A stretch of 64,000 nt of DNA from Caballeronia sp. SBC1 (lineage in GTDB: Bacteria; Pseudomonadota; Gammaproteobacteria; Burkholderiales; Burkholderiaceae): contig NZ_CP049156.1 of the NCBI RefSeq assembly GCF_011493005.1, positions 1 through 64,000 of the forward strand, in the 5' to 3' direction. Shown piece after piece: positions 10,222 through 21,047 of the stretch; the first letter of the stretch is position 1; each line of letters opens with the position of its first letter. Made by a program: the position numbers and the translations under genes. The notes under the pieces are model-generated. The model made no database searches. It saw only the letters and a program-made list of their open reading frames with translations, and was not told where the DNA came from.

Positions 10222-13200
10222 TCATGCGCCCACCACTTCCACCGTCGAAAAGCCGATTCCCACGCTTTTCGCCACTCGGATCTGCAACGGAATGCGCTCT
10301 TTGAGCGCTTCCACGTGACTGATCACACCGATCATCTTGCCGCTTGCGTTCAAAGAATCGAGCGCGTTGAGCGCAATCTCCAGCGTCTCGCCATCGAGGG
10401 TACCGAAACCTTCATCAAGGAACAGCGAGTCGATGGAAGTCTTGAAACTCACCAGATCCGATAAAGCCAGCGCCAGCGCAAGACTCACCAGGAAGCTTTC
10501 GCCGCCCGACAACGTGCGCGTGTCGCGCGCAATGTCGCCTTGCCACATATCGAGCACTTCCATTTCCAGATCGCCCGCAAGCTTGCGGTTCAACTGATAA
10601 CGCCCATGCAGTTGCGTGAGTTGCCGGTTCGCGAGATAGATCAAATGATCGAGCGTCAGGCCTTGCGCAAACTTTCGATACTTCGCTCCATCGGCGGAAC
10701 CGATCAGACTGCTCAAGCGTTGCCACAAGTCGTAGCGCGCGCGTTGAGCATCGATCTGTTCAAATAGCGCCTGCTTTTCCACGCGCAGCCGGTCGTCGTT
10801 CTTGAGCGTCGCGCGAAGCTCGCCTTGTTTCTCGCTCAATGTCTTCAACGCTGCAAGCAGTTCATCAACCGCGCGTTGCAACGCTTCCGCGTCTTGTTCG
10901 GTCTTCGGCTCTTTCAGCAATTCCGCACGATGATTTTCCGCGTTCGTACGCAGCGTGCGCACCGTCGTCGAAAGTTCATCGAGTTCGCGCTTCAGCGTCT
11001 GCAAGCGCTCGCGTTCTTCATGCGGCAGCAGCGCTTCGGTGAACGCTTGTTCATTCGCGAATATGCTTTTGGCTAACGCACTCGTCCATGCCGCCGATGT
11101 TTTCTCCGCGCGTTCAGTGTCTTCGGTCAGGCGTATTGTCAGCGTTCGCTGCGTGCCTTCGAGTGCGCTGGTTTTATCGCGTGCAGTTTCGTAGCGTTGT
11201 ACGGCCGATGAAAGCGCTGCATCGGGATCGCTGGCCGCTGCAATAACCTCGGTCTGCAATTCGACAAAATCCGCTTCGCAAGCGGCCCATCGAATAGACC
11301 ATTTTTCCGCTTCAACCGACGCCGCTTCAAGCGCCTGTCGCGTGCGATCGGCTTGCTGTGTCAGCGCGCGGTTTTTATCCGATGCCGTCTGCCACGCCTT
11401 CCATTCGGCGTCGCGGTCCGTGAGCCACGTTTGCCATGACGTCCACGAATCGTGACGCGCATAACCGACGGACGTGACCGATTCATCGAGCATCTGTTCT
11501 CGTTTAAGCAGTGCGTTTTGCAATGACTCTGCGTGATCTGCGGTTTCCTTAAGCGATTTTTCTGCAGAGCTTTGTTTCTCTTCGAGCAGTTTCAGATCGT
11601 GTTGATATTGGACTGACTTCCGCTCCGCCGCATTCGCGGCGTTCGCGTGCTGCTCGATCACCGTCTTCTGCTGATCCATCGCAGCAAGCGTTTCTTGCGC
11701 GTGCTTCAACTTGGTCGCGTGTTCGCGCGCATGAGTATCGAGCGCGTTGTGCTCGATGGCTTCCAGTTCAAGCTCGGCGCATAACTGCGTCCAACTTGCG
11801 GTGTGCGAAGCAGCGTCGCTGATCCATGTATCGATACGTTTTCCGAGTTGTTCAATCGCCACGCGCAACCCCGCGATTCCGACATCGATCGCCAAAGCGT
11901 CCTTGCGTTTGCTATCCAACGCGAGTTGTTTGTCTTTCAACGCTTGCTCGGTCGCGGAGACGTCGAGCGCTTCATACGCGCTGATCGACGGATGCTCCAT
12001 CGAGCCGCACAAAGGACAGGCTTCTCCAGGCTGTAACGCCGCGCGATGACCGGCGAGATCGAGAATGCGCTGTTCCTGATGCAGTAATTTGCGTTTGTCC
12101 TCAATCTGCTCAACGAGCGTTTCAATCTCTTTGGAGAGACCATCACGTTGCTCTGGCAGAGGCTTGAACGACGCGTTTTTCTGCGTGAGTTCTTCGCGAT
12201 CCAGTGCGAGTTGTTTGGTCCCGCGAGCAATCGTTTCGCCGATATGCGCAAGCTTGCCGAACAATTGATGTTGATCCTGAAGCCGCCGACAACGCGACTT
12301 TAGATCGCCTTCGTTGTCGCCGTTCAACAGCGTCAAAAGCTTTGCGCGCTGCTCGGCTTCGCCTTTGCGCGCGTAGTTGGCTGCGGTCGTTGCTTCGCGA
12401 ACGGCAATACGCTGAGCATCGATCGCCTGGGCTTGCTTATCGATCGAGAGACTGACCTCGGTGTGCTTTTTGCGGCTCGCTTCAATGTCGCTCAACGTCT
12501 GCTGGCGCACCGCGAACTGCTGCTGCCACAACACAATCTGCTCGCCAAGTTTGCTTCGATGCGGATGTTCATCGAGCGCGGATTGGACGGCTTTCGTATC
12601 GGCCGAAATCTCGTTCAGCGTGCGTTGTCGAAGCTCTGCAATCCTTCCACTTGTCACCGATGCCAGACGTAGACCACGCGCGGCATCGAGCGATGCGGCC
12701 TCCCTGTCCGCCTTGGCGCTCGCTAGTTGACGAGAAGTTGCCACATGCGTGCCGCGTGCGGCGAGCATCGCAGCATGATCGGCACGCAGCTTTTCGGCAG
12801 GTTCGCTCGCGGCGAGGCGGTCGAGCAAAGGCTTCGCCTCGGCGATCTTCAAATCCGCCTGGCGCTGGTTAGCCAGTGCCGTCTCAAGCTGCACATCCGC
12901 CGCCGACAACGCGGCTCGCCAGGCCAACATCGCGCGCGTTGTATCGAGTTGCTTACCGAGCGCTGTTTCTTGTTCGCCAACCGCAATCTGTTCCTGCTGC
13001 AAGCCGCTCCGCTGTTCCTGCGTCAGCAACTGAACGCCGTCGGCGCGTGCCAGCAGCGTATCCAGCGCAAGCTTCTCGTTGCGCGTCCTCTCGAACACAT
13101 TCTGCGAGATCGTGCCGTAGATATCGGTGCCGGTGAGCTCTTCCAGCAACTCGGCGCGCTCGTTCGCCTTCGCTTCAAGGAACGCGGCGAACCCGCCTTG

Positions 13201-13659
13201 CGCGAGCATCATGGACTTCGTGAAGCGACCGAAATCAAGCCCTGTAATCTCCTCGACTTTCTTCAGTTTATCCACGATCCGCTCGGTCATGATCGTGCCA
13301 TCGAGACGCGCGAGCTCTACCTTGGGCGCTTGCAGATTGCCGTCAGTTTTGTCGCGTGCGCGACGCTGGCTCCAGAATGCCCGATACCCTTCGCCCTTCA
13401 CTTCGAACTCCACTTCCGCGAGGCATTCGAACGTGTGCCGCGTCATCAGCTCGTTCGTCCCTTGCGAGATGGTGTCCATGCGCGGCGTGCGGTGATAGAG
13501 CGCAAGGCAGATTGCATCGAGCAATGTGGTCTTGCCCGCGCCGGTTGGCCCGGTGATCGCGAACAACCCGTTATCGCGAAACGGCGGTTGGCTGAAATCG
13601 ATTTTCCACTCGCCCTTCAGCGAGTTCAAATTCCGCAAACGCAACGACAAGATCTTCAT
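10222..13659 (-). CDS. sbcC: Nuclease SbcCD subunit C (SMC-like ATPase)
   Basis: ATPase of the SbcCD (Mre11-Rad50-like) nuclease that opens hairpins and trims blocked DNA ends. The 1145-residue chain shows Walker [15 protein letters not shown] (37-50), long coiled-coil arms, the zinc-hook CPLC near residue 549, the ABC signature [14 protein letters not shown] near 1050 and Walker [12 protein letters not shown] near 1080. Its ATG overlaps the sbcD stop by 4 bases (ATGA), so the two are translationally coupled. The gene ends 7 bases from the convergent gene at 8928-10214. The 395-residue plus-strand frame at 12727-13914 is a shadow. Confidence 0.97.
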   Translation of the reverse strand: MKILSLRLRNLNSLKGEWKIDFSQPPFRDNGLFAITGPTGAGKTTLLDAICLALYHRTPRMDTISQGTNELMTRHTFECLAEVEFEVKGEGYRAFWSQRRARDKTDGNLQAPKVELARLDGTIMTERIVDKLKKVEEITGLDFGRFTKSMMLAQGGFAAFLEAKANERAELLEELTGTDIYGTISQNVFERTRNEKLALDTLLARADGVQLLTQEQRSGLQQEQIAVGEQETALGKQLDTTRAMLAWRAALSAADVQLETALANQRQADLKIAEAKPLLDRLAASEPAEKLRADHAAMLAARGTHVATSRQLASAKADREAASLDAARGLRLASVTSGRIAELRQRTLNEISADTKAVQSALDEHPHRSKLGEQIVLWQQQFAVRQQTLSDIEASRKKHTEVSLSIDKQAQAIDAQRIAVREATTAANYARKGEAEQRAKLLTLLNGDNEGDLKSRCRRLQDQHQLFGKLAHIGETIARGTKQLALDREELTQKNASFKPLPEQRDGLSKEIETLVEQIEDKRKLLHQEQRILDLAGHRAALQPGEACPLCGSMEHPSISAYEALDVSATEQALKDKQLALDSKRKDALAIDVGIAGLRVAIEQLGKRIDTWISDAASHTASWTQLCAELELEAIEHNALDTHAREHATKLKHAQETLAAMDQQKTVIEQHANAANAAERKSVQYQHDLKLLEEKQSSAEKSLKETADHAESLQNALLKREQMLDESVTSVGYARHDSWTSWQTWLTDRDAEWKAWQTASDKNRALTQQADRTRQALEAASVEAEKWSIRWAACEADFVELQTEVIAAASDPDAALSSAVQRYETARDKTSALEGTQRTLTIRLTEDTERAEKTSAAWTSALAKSIFANEQAFTEALLPHEERERLQTLKRELDELSTTVRTLRTNAENHRAELLKEPKTEQDAEALQRAVDELLAALKTLSEKQGELRATLKNDDRLRVEKQALFEQIDAQRARYDLWQRLSSLIGSADGAKYRKFAQGLTLDHLIYLANRQLTQLHGRYQLNRKLAGDLEMEVLDMWQGDIARDTRTLSGGESFLVSLALALALSDLVSFKTSIDSLFLDEGFGTLDGETLEIALNALDSLNASGKMIGVISHVEALKERIPLQIRVAKSVGIGFSTVEVVGA

Positions 13660-14879
13660 GCTGCATCCGCCTCGCCGATTTGCGCCACGACTTCGCGATA
13701 CATCGATAAAAGCTGCAAGCGCGTTTCCTCATCGATGGTTTCGGATTGCAGGCGGCGCGCGAATACATCATCAGGCGTGAGTTCGTTCAAGGTTTCCTTG
13801 GCTTGCCGATGCAGCGTGTTCGACGCCGAAGAACGCTCGCGACGAATGCGCAGTACTTCAACCGGCAGGTTTTCAGTGATCTTCTGGATTCGCGACTGGA
13901 GATCGCTGAGGTAGTCATCGGCGGAGACCACGATTTCGAGCCACACGGTCTCGCCTTCAACGGCCTGCGACGCAGCCGCCGAAACCGCAGCCTCAAGCTC
14001 TTTCAACGATCCTTTCACCGACAACAACGGCTGGAAGCACGGCACGTCGAGCACCGTTACAGCCTTAAGGCCGTCTGCTGAAAGATCCACAAGCAGCATC
14101 TCTTTCTGCTGGCGCGCTTCGTCGAAGCTCAGCGGGATCGGCGAGCCGCTATAGCGAATGTGATCCAACCCGCCGACTTTCTGCGGCCGATGAATATGCC
14201 CTAGCGCGATGTAATCTGCCGCCGGAAACGCGCTAGTCGGAAAGGCTTCCAGCGCACCCACATAAATCTCCCGCACCGATTCACTCGCGCTCGCACCCAC
14301 CGTCGTTAAATGCCCGGTCGCGATAATCGGCAAATGCGCGCCGAGTTCCACGCGCTTCTGCTCGGCCAGCGCAAAGAGTGCCTGATAATGCGCATGAATC
14401 GCGTCTTGCAGCGACTCCTGTTTGTCGCGTGCGCTCTGTCCCGCGATGCTCTGCAACACATCGCGCGGGCGGATAAACGGGATGGCACAGACGATCGCAC
14501 CGGGCTTGCCGTCCCGCGTGGCGAGCACACGAACCTGTTCGTTCGGATCGTCCTGAACGGAGGGAATGACGACGGTGTTCAACGCGGTCAGCAAATTGCG
14601 CGACTCTTCCAGCACGGCGACAGAATCGTGATTGCCCGCCAGCAGCGTCAAGCCGACTCCCGCGTCGCGCAACGCCAGAATCAGCGTGTAATAGAGTTCC
14701 CGGGCGTAGCTGGGCGGAGCGCCGGTATCGAAGATATCGCCGGCTATCAGCACCGAATCCACCGCGTGCAGCCGCGTTTGCTCGACCAGCCATGCAATCA
14801 GCTTTTGATGTTCAGCCTGGCGTGAATGCCCAAGAAAGTACTGGCCAAGGTGCCAGTCCGAGGTGTGCAGGATTCGCAT
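13656..14879 (-). CDS. sbcD: Nuclease SbcCD subunit D (Mre11-like)
   Basis: Metallophosphoesterase nuclease partner of SbcC. From the ATG at 14879 the 407-residue protein begins [15 protein letters not shown] and carries the phosphoesterase motifs DWH, GDIFD near 47, GNHDS and GHIHRP. The open frame extends 24 codons further upstream (to 14951), but the [10 protein letters not shown] start is the standard family N-terminus, so 14879 is chosen. First gene of the sbcD-sbcC pair. Confidence 0.97.
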   Translation of the reverse strand: MRILHTSDWHLGQYFLGHSRQAEHQKLIAWLVEQTRLHAVDSVLIAGDIFDTGAPPSYARELYYTLILALRDAGVGLTLLAGNHDSVAVLEESRNLLTALNTVVIPSVQDDPNEQVRVLATRDGKPGAIVCAIPFIRPRDVLQSIAGQSARDKQESLQDAIHAHYQALFALAEQKRVELGAHLPIIATGHLTTVGASASESVREIYVGALEAFPTSAFPAADYIALGHIHRPQKVGGLDHIRYSGSPIPLSFDEARQQKEMLLVDLSADGLKAVTVLDVPCFQPLLSVKGSLKELEAAVSAAASQAVEGETVWLEIVVSADDYLSDLQSRIQKITENLPVEVLRIRRERSSASNTLHRQAKETLNELTPDDVFARRLQSETIDEETRLQLLSMYREVVAQIGEADAA

Positions 14880-15112
14880 TGGGAGTAGGGTTGAAGGCGT
14901 TGCCGCGCATCGTTTTAGTGGCTGCCAGTTTAGCCGATGGACTCGCTCCAAGCGCCGGAACGGGCCGGCAAAGGACCGGAAAACGGCTTAAAACGAGGCA
15001 ATCGCGCCGTGTACGCGTACACTTCGCCTTCTAATTGCGCGGAAACAGCGCGCGCCGGCCTCGCCGATGCCCTTTTCACGCCGCAACCCCATCAATTACG
15101 CTCAAATCAATC

Positions 15113-15310
15113 ATGTTTATCTGCCGAAACCAGCCGTGCGGCGCCGAATGGCAACTCGCCGACGTGCTTATCAAGAATGAAGGCCAGGGCCTGATGTTCC
15201 GCTGCCCCATGTGCGGCGCGCGCAACAAGGTGCTGCGCCACGACGCGCCCGACGGCACGATCACCTATGAGCAGGACAATTCGGTCCCGCCGAAACCTGC
15301 CGCGAAATAA
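15113..15310 (+). CDS. Small zinc-ribbon-like protein
   Basis: A 65-residue protein starting MFICRNQPCGAEW. Four cysteines form two pairs (C4..C9 and CPMCGA near 32-35), arranged like a small zinc ribbon, followed by an Asp-rich, Pro-rich tail. It lies 13 bases before dbpA and is likely co-transcribed with it. The open frame continues upstream to 15035 but the Cys-rich part starts at this ATG. I do not know a function; a nucleic-acid-binding or rubredoxin-like role would be speculation. Confidence 0.65.
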   Translation: MFICRNQPCGAEWQLADVLIKNEGQGLMFRCPMCGARNKVLRHDAPDGTITYEQDNSVPPKPAAK

Positions 15311-15323
15311 GTAGAACATCCTC

Positions 15324-16706
15324 ATGACCACGCCCACCTCATTCAGCGCTCTGCCGCTTTCGCCGGCCATGCTGGCGAACCTCGAACAACTCGGTTATCT
15401 GACGATGACCCCGATCCAGGCCGCGAGTCTGCCTATCGCGCTCGCAGGCCACGATCTGATCGCGCAGGCCAAGACGGGCAGCGGTAAGACGGCCGCATTC
15501 GCGTTGCCGCTGCTGGCGAAGATCGATCCGCGGCTTTTCTCCGTTCAGGCGCTCGTGTTGTGTCCGACGCGCGAACTCGCCGACCAGGTCACGCAGGAAA
15601 TCCGCCGGATCGCGCGCGCGGAAGACAACATCAAAATCCTGACGCTGTGCGGCGGCTCGCCGATGCGCCCACAGATCGCGAGCCTTGAGCATGGCTGTCA
15701 CATTGCCGTGGGCACGCCGGGCCGGATCATGGATCACCTCGAGCGCGGCACTTTGCCGTTGACCGCGCTGAAAACGCTGGTCCTCGATGAAGCCGACCGC
15801 ATGCTCGACATGGGTTTCTTCGACGACATCGTCGCGGTAGTCAAACAATGCCCCAAGGATCGCCAGACGCTGCTGTTTTCCGCGACGTATCCGGAAGGCA
15901 TCGCGAAACTGAGCCAGCAATTTCTGCGCAAGCCGCAGGAAGTCAAGCTCACCGAGCAGCACACGAATTCGAAGATCAAGCAGCGCTTCTACGAAGTCCA
16001 TGACAACGAGCGTCTCCACGCGGTCGGCCAGTTGCTGGATCACTATCAGCCGGTGAGCACGCTTGCGTTTTGCAACACGAAACAGCAATGCCGCGATTTA
16101 CTCGATGTCTTGGTCGCGCAAGGTTTTAACGCCCTCGCGCTGCACGGCGAACTCGAACAACGCGAACGCGATCAGGTGCTCGTGCAGTTCGCCAATCGTA
16201 GTTGCTCCGTGCTCGTCGCGACCGACGTGGCCGCGCGCGGGCTCGATATCACGCAACTGGAAGCGGTGATCAACGTCGATGTCACGCAAGATCCCGAGAT
16301 CCATGTGCATCGAATTGGCCGAACGGGCCGCGCGGATCAGGAAGGCTGGGCGCTGAGCCTCGCGAGCATGAACGAAATGGCGCGCGTGAGCTCAATCGAA
16401 CAGGCGCAGAAAAAGGAAGTGGAGTGGCACAAGCTGAGCGAACTGACGCCAGCAACGCCGGGTCATCTTCAGCCGCCCATGGCCACGCTGCAGATTCTGG
16501 GCGGCCGCAAGGAAAAGATTCGTCCCGGCGACGTACTTGGCGCGCTGACCGGTGACGCCGGTTTCGAAGGCTCGCAGATCGGCAAGATCAACGTGACGGA
16601 CATGGTCACGTACGTGGCGGTCGCGCGGGATATCGCGGATCAGGCGGTGAAGAAGCTGTCGGCTGGAAAGGTGAAGGGCAAGAAGGTGAAGGTACGGCGC
16701 ATTTAG
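15324..16706 (+). CDS. dbpA: ATP-dependent RNA helicase DbpA
   Basis: DEAD-box helicase that acts on 23S rRNA during large-subunit assembly. The 460-residue protein has the Q motif (MTPIQ), AKTGSGKT at 49-56, PTRELA, LDEADRMLDMGF near 155, SAT and HRIGRTGR near 329. The C-terminal 75 residues (TLQILGGRKEKIRPGDVLGA and then IGKINVTDMVTYVAV) form the DbpA-specific RNA-binding domain that recognises 23S hairpin 92, which separates it from RhlE-type helicases. Confidence 0.95.
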   Translation: MTTPTSFSALPLSPAMLANLEQLGYLTMTPIQAASLPIALAGHDLIAQAKTGSGKTAAFALPLLAKIDPRLFSVQALVLCPTRELADQVTQEIRRIARAEDNIKILTLCGGSPMRPQIASLEHGCHIAVGTPGRIMDHLERGTLPLTALKTLVLDEADRMLDMGFFDDIVAVVKQCPKDRQTLLFSATYPEGIAKLSQQFLRKPQEVKLTEQHTNSKIKQRFYEVHDNERLHAVGQLLDHYQPVSTLAFCNTKQQCRDLLDVLVAQGFNALALHGELEQRERDQVLVQFANRSCSVLVATDVAARGLDITQLEAVINVDVTQDPEIHVHRIGRTGRADQEGWALSLASMNEMARVSSIEQAQKKEVEWHKLSELTPATPGHLQPPMATLQILGGRKEKIRPGDVLGALTGDAGFEGSQIGKINVTDMVTYVAVARDIADQAVKKLSAGKVKGKKVKVRRI

Positions 16707-16812
16707 TTTTGAAGCGCCGGGCCTGCAATTTGCACCCATGATTCGATGAAACCAGTCAGGGCGGATATGCGTATGCATTCATATCCGCCCTTAATCGATT
16801 CCATGGTGCCCC

Positions 16813-17409
16813 ATGTCCCGCTTTCTACGCGTTGTTGTCGCCGTTTTGTTCACGCTGCTCCTGGGCGCGTGCATGTCCTCCCCTCCAAACCCCAATCCGC
16901 GCGCGAATGTGGAGCCGAAGCTCGCATCCGTTGATTTGCCGCGTTATATGGGCCGCTGGTACATCATCGCGAACATTCCGTATTTCGCCGAAGACAAGTT
17001 CGTAGGCAGTTACGCGCAATGGAAACTTCGCGATGACGGCAAAATCGACGATTCGTATTACGCGCACAAGGGCTCATTCGACGCCCCGCTCAAGCATTAT
17101 CAATTCACGGATTCCATCGTTCCCGGGACCAATAACGCCGAATGGAGCGTGCGCATTTTCTGGCCGATCTACGCGAGCCAGCAAACGCTTTATGTCGATG
17201 CGGATTATCAGTACACAATCCTCGGTTACCCAGGCAAAAAGCTAGGCTGGATTTTTGCGCGCTCGCCGGATATCAGCGACGCGAAATATCACGAACTGCT
17301 GGGCCGCCTGGACGAGATGGGTTACGACACCTCGCGATTCCGTCGCGTGCCGCAGACGCCGGCACAAATCGGCAAGCCTGGCTTTCATTCCCCCGGCGAT
17401 AAAGACTGA
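16813..17409 (+). CDS. Outer-membrane lipoprotein of the lipocalin family (Blc-like)
   Basis: A 198-residue lipocalin. The signal peptide MSRFLRVVVAVLFTLLLGAC has a lipobox LGAC with the lipidated Cys at 20. The lipocalin signature follows: MGRWYIIANIPYFAE (GxWY motif) and later KLGWIFARSPDISDAKY. Bacterial lipocalins are outer-membrane lipoproteins thought to bind fatty acids or lysophospholipids under envelope stress. Single gene between dbpA and the TPR gene. Confidence 0.9.
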   Translation: MSRFLRVVVAVLFTLLLGACMSSPPNPNPRANVEPKLASVDLPRYMGRWYIIANIPYFAEDKFVGSYAQWKLRDDGKIDDSYYAHKGSFDAPLKHYQFTDSIVPGTNNAEWSVRIFWPIYASQQTLYVDADYQYTILGYPGKKLGWIFARSPDISDAKYHELLGRLDEMGYDTSRFRRVPQTPAQIGKPGFHSPGDKD

Positions 17410-17532
17410 TGCCCCCGATCAGCGAAACTCATAACCTTAATCGGCGAAACAAGGGATAGGAGTAATCCGATAGCTGGACGGGAAGGCGGCGCATAGCATC
17501 GAGAGGTTATCCACTTTGATGAATACGCCGCC

Positions 17533-19284
17533 ATGAATCAACTCGCCGAACCGCTCGCCGTCGCTTTAGATCTCCATCAGGCAGGCCATATGGCCGAAGC
17601 GGAAAGTGGTTATCGCGCGATTCTCAAAGAACATCCGGATCACGTCGACGCACTGCATTATCTCGGTGTGTTGTTGCATCAACGTGGCGACAACGAAGGC
17701 GCCGCGAAGTGGCTTGATCGTGCGCTTGGCCTTGCCCCCCATGGGTCCGCGTGCTGGAGCAATCGCGGGCTGGTGGCAGCGGCGCTAGGCGATCTTCCTC
17801 ATGCCGTGGAGTGCTACGAGCGCGCCCTCGCCATCGATCCGGCATTCGCCAACGCACGCAACAACCTTGGCACAGCGCTGCAAAAGCAAGGCCGCTTCGA
17901 CGAATCCATCGAACAATTGCAGACGTTACTTGCTCAAGATCCCGATTTTATCGACGCTCGTTTGAACCTCGGCTCGACACTCGCTTCCGCGAAGCGCTAC
18001 GACGAAGCGTTGGCGGCATATCGCGAGACGCTTGCACGGGACCCGAGCAACTTCCACGCGCATTTCGGCGAAGGCAACGCGCTGCGCGAACTGAAGCGAT
18101 TCGACGAATCGGTGGCGAGCCTGCGCCGGGCGCTTGCTTTGAAACCGGATCACTTCGAGGCGAATGTGAATCTCGGCACGACGCTCGGGCTTTGCGGGAA
18201 ATTCGTGGAGGCGGAAGCGCAGTATCGGCGGGCGTTGACGTTACGCGACGATCCGCAGATTCACGTCTGCGTGGGTGCGACTATCGGCTCGCAAGGTCGT
18301 TTCGAGGAGGAGGAACCGTATTATCGGCACGCGCTGACACTCGCCCCCGATCACGCCGACGCGCTGCACAATCTCGCGTTGCTGCAGTTGCGACGTGGCA
18401 ACTTCAAGGAAGGCTGGGCGCTCCACGAAGTGCGCTGGCGCTCGAGCAAGTACAAACCGATGAGCGTTCCCGGTGTGCCGGAATGGCGCGGGGAATCGCT
18501 GAAAGGCAAGACACTGCTGGTGGCGGGCGAGCAGGGTCACGGCGACATGATGCAGTTCGCACGTTATGTGACGATGCTCGAGAAAATGGGCGCCACGGTC
18601 GACATGTGGGTGCCCGAGAACATCGTGGAACTGATTCAGAGTGTGCCTGGCATGCATACGGCGCTTCACCTCGGCCCGACTCATGGATATGACTTCTGGG
18701 TGCCCTCGATGAGCGTGCCGCATCACTTGGCCGAGCGTGTCCCCGCTGTCCTCGCCGACATTCCTTATATGAGCGTAAGCGCCGAGCGGATTGGCTCGTG
18801 GCCGGAGCGTGTGAAAAAACTGGCGGGCACTCGCAGGAAGATTGGCATTGTGTGGGCGGGTAGTCCGACGTTCGGCAACGATCAGTTCCGTTCGATGCCA
18901 TTCGCCGCGTGGTCACCGTTCGCGGAGGTCGCGAACACCGAGTGGTTTTCGCTGCAGAAGGGGGCCGCGCGCGACCAACTCTCGCAGCCCGGTTGCGCGT
19001 TGAGGCCTCACGATCTGACGGATGACATCCACGATTTCGCCGATACCGCCGCGCTGATCGAGCAACTCGATCTGGTGATAACCGTAGATACATCGGTTGC
19101 TCATCTGGCGGGTGCGCTTGGCAAACCCGTGTGGGTGTTCCTGCCCGCTAACTACGATTGGCGCTGGATGCTCGATCGTGACGACAGTCCGTGGTACCCA
19201 CGCACGCGTTTGTTCAAGCAGACTACGCTCGGAGACTGGACTGAGCCGGTCGCGCGGGCGAAAGCGGCGCTGATGGCGGGCTGA
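17533..19284 (+). CDS. TPR protein with C-terminal GT41/GT9-like glycosyltransferase domain
   Basis: A 583-residue soluble protein. Residues about 8-290 are at least seven tetratricopeptide repeats (for example ALHYLGVLLHQRGDNEGAAK and AFANARNNLGTALQKQGRFD). The C-terminal half has the heptosyltransferase/O-GlcNAc-transferase-like fold: LVAGEQGHGDMMQFARY, KIGIVWAGSPTFGNDQFRSM and LDLVITVDTSVAHLAGALGK. Such proteins are common in Burkholderiaceae and are suspected protein or polysaccharide glycosyltransferases. It stands alone, with an inverted repeat after it. Architecture confident, substrate unknown. Confidence 0.85.
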   Translation: MNQLAEPLAVALDLHQAGHMAEAESGYRAILKEHPDHVDALHYLGVLLHQRGDNEGAAKWLDRALGLAPHGSACWSNRGLVAAALGDLPHAVECYERALAIDPAFANARNNLGTALQKQGRFDESIEQLQTLLAQDPDFIDARLNLGSTLASAKRYDEALAAYRETLARDPSNFHAHFGEGNALRELKRFDESVASLRRALALKPDHFEANVNLGTTLGLCGKFVEAEAQYRRALTLRDDPQIHVCVGATIGSQGRFEEEEPYYRHALTLAPDHADALHNLALLQLRRGNFKEGWALHEVRWRSSKYKPMSVPGVPEWRGESLKGKTLLVAGEQGHGDMMQFARYVTMLEKMGATVDMWVPENIVELIQSVPGMHTALHLGPTHGYDFWVPSMSVPHHLAERVPAVLADIPYMSVSAERIGSWPERVKKLAGTRRKIGIVWAGSPTFGNDQFRSMPFAAWSPFAEVANTEWFSLQKGAARDQLSQPGCALRPHDLTDDIHDFADTAALIEQLDLVITVDTSVAHLAGALGKPVWVFLPANYDWRWMLDRDDSPWYPRTRLFKQTTLGDWTEPVARAKAALMAG

Positions 19285-19371
19285 ATGGTTTGCGCTGGCC
19301 GATGGGCCTGGCGGTTAGCTGGTTCGCAATCGCTTCTGGCGGATCAAGCTTCACATGCGAGACCGCTTGAT

Positions 19372-19412
19372 GTGGCAAAAAGAGTGGGCCTGTGCGGCTT
19401 GCATTTTGCCAC
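19372..19412. terminator. Inverted repeat after the TPR gene
   Basis: GTGGCAAAA (19372-19380) pairs with TTTTGCCAC (19404-19412) over a 23-base spacer, in the 276-bp gap between convergent genes. There is no T-run beyond the stem, so a terminator role is uncertain; the arms themselves are exact. Nothing else was seen in this gap. Confidence 0.4.
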
Positions 19413-19560
19413 GTTGCACCAGCGTCTTTGCCGGTTACCTCTCTGCAACTGTGCCGCATAGTAACGACCTCCTGCTGCTCGGCAGCCCCGCGTCGTTGCA
19501 GATTGCCGCTCCGAAAAAACACCAGCGCAGTTCTCACATCTTGCCGCATCTAATCGCGGC

Positions 19561-20961
19561 CTATTTCTCCGCTGTCTGCATCGTTTCGCTGGGTTTATCG
19601 CGGGTAATCAGCCGCAAGCCGCTTGCAATACTCGCCACGCCTGCGAATCCCGCACCAATCGCCAGCGCCAGCGCCGGTCCATGATGCCCCGCAATACCAA
19701 AGCTCAGCGCAACCAACGCCGCGCCGGTCGCCTGGCCGATCAGCCGGGCGGTTGCCACCACGCCGCTCGCACCGCCGCTACGCTCGCGCGGCGCGCTCGC
19801 CATGAGCGCCTTCAGATTGGGCGATTGAAAGAACCCGAAACCGGCGCCGCATATAGCCATGCGGATACAGATATCGAGTGCATGCGGATGAGCGGGCAGT
19901 AACGCCAGCGACGCCATGCCCGCGCACATGATCGCCAGGCCCACGCCGCCCAGCAGCCCCGGTTGATATCGATCCGACAAACGCCCAGCGACCGGCGCCA
20001 GCAACGCCACCATTACCGACCACGGCGTCATCAGGAAGCCGGTCTCCACCTGGCTGCGCCCGAGCACGCTTTCGAAGTAAAACGGCAGCGACACGAACGC
20101 CAGCCCTTGCGCGGCGAAGGAGCACACGGCCGTTGCTGTCGATAACGCGAACATCGGGCGCTTGAAGAGATCGACGGGGAGCATTGGCGCCGGATGACCG
20201 CGTTCACGATGCAGCATCAGCCCGCCTGCCACCACCGTCACCGCGAGCGCGATCAGCACGATATGCGTAGGCGCGCGCTGCGCCGCCTCGCCAAGCGCGA
20301 ACACCAGCGCGGCGAAGGTGATCACGTTCAGCCCGGCCGCCACGCGGTCGAAGCCGTGCTGCGCGCGCGGTGTCTGCGGCAAAGCCGTCCAGCCAATAAA
20401 CAACGCCAGCAGCCCCACCGGCAGGTTCACGGCAAACAGCCACGGCCAGGGCCCGAGCGAGAGCACGATCGAAGCGACCGTCGGTCCGACCGCGAACGAT
20501 ATCCCCACCACCAGCGCGTTCAGTCCAAACCCTCGCCCAAGCCTGTGATGCGGATAGATCGCCCCGATCAGCGCCGTGTTCACGCTCATCACCGCGCTCG
20601 CGCCAATGCCCTGCAACAGCCGAGCCGCTGTGAGCGAGGGCAGCGACCACGACAACGCGCAGGTCAGCGACGCTACGAGAAACAGGATCAGGCCACCCAG
20701 ATAGATCTTCCTGTGCCCAACGATGCCACCCAGCGCCGCGAACGGCAGCAGCGTGGCGACCATCGCCAGTTGATAGGCGTTGATGATCCAGACCGATGCG
20801 GCGGGTGTTGCGTGGAGATCGGCGGCGATCGCGGGGAGCGCGGTATTCGCGATGGCAGTATCGAGCGTGGCGAGCGAAACGGCGAGCAGGATGGCCGCCA
20901 TGCCGCGACGCTGGAGCGCGGTCATGGGACCGTCGGCAAGAAGAGGAGTCTGGGCTGACAC
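19561..20961 (-). CDS. MFS multidrug exporter, DHA2 (EmrB/QacA) family
   Basis: A 466-residue membrane protein with about 14 hydrophobic segments. The N-terminal segment has the DHA2 hallmark LDTAIANTALPAIA, loop 2-3 contains GHRKIYLGG and segment 5 has the antiporter-like GISFAVGPTVAS. DHA2 exporters expel drugs or dyes in exchange for protons. It is followed on the same strand, after an 86-bp gap on its upstream side, by the 2-hydroxyacid dehydrogenase gene. Substrate cannot be read from sequence. Confidence 0.9.
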   Translation of the reverse strand: MSAQTPLLADGPMTALQRRGMAAILLAVSLATLDTAIANTALPAIAADLHATPAASVWIINAYQLAMVATLLPFAALGGIVGHRKIYLGGLILFLVASLTCALSWSLPSLTAARLLQGIGASAVMSVNTALIGAIYPHHRLGRGFGLNALVVGISFAVGPTVASIVLSLGPWPWLFAVNLPVGLLALFIGWTALPQTPRAQHGFDRVAAGLNVITFAALVFALGEAAQRAPTHIVLIALAVTVVAGGLMLHRERGHPAPMLPVDLFKRPMFALSTATAVCSFAAQGLAFVSLPFYFESVLGRSQVETGFLMTPWSVMVALLAPVAGRLSDRYQPGLLGGVGLAIMCAGMASLALLPAHPHALDICIRMAICGAGFGFFQSPNLKALMASAPRERSGGASGVVATARLIGQATGAALVALSFGIAGHHGPALALAIGAGFAGVASIASGLRLITRDKPSETMQTAEK

Positions 20962-21047
20962 AGTTTTTTAGGATTGGACGTGATCGGCAATAGTCCGACA
21001 CGATACGGGATCGTGGCGAAGCTCGCCGGGCACCCCCGCGGGAGCTT

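Noticed and set aside
12727..13914. 395-residue plus-strand frame across sbcC/sbcD
   Set aside because: Shadow of sbcC, which has all expected motifs.
17507..17515. DnaA-box-like TTATCCACT
   Set aside because: A single copy with one mismatch before a TPR gene; expected by chance in 64 kb.
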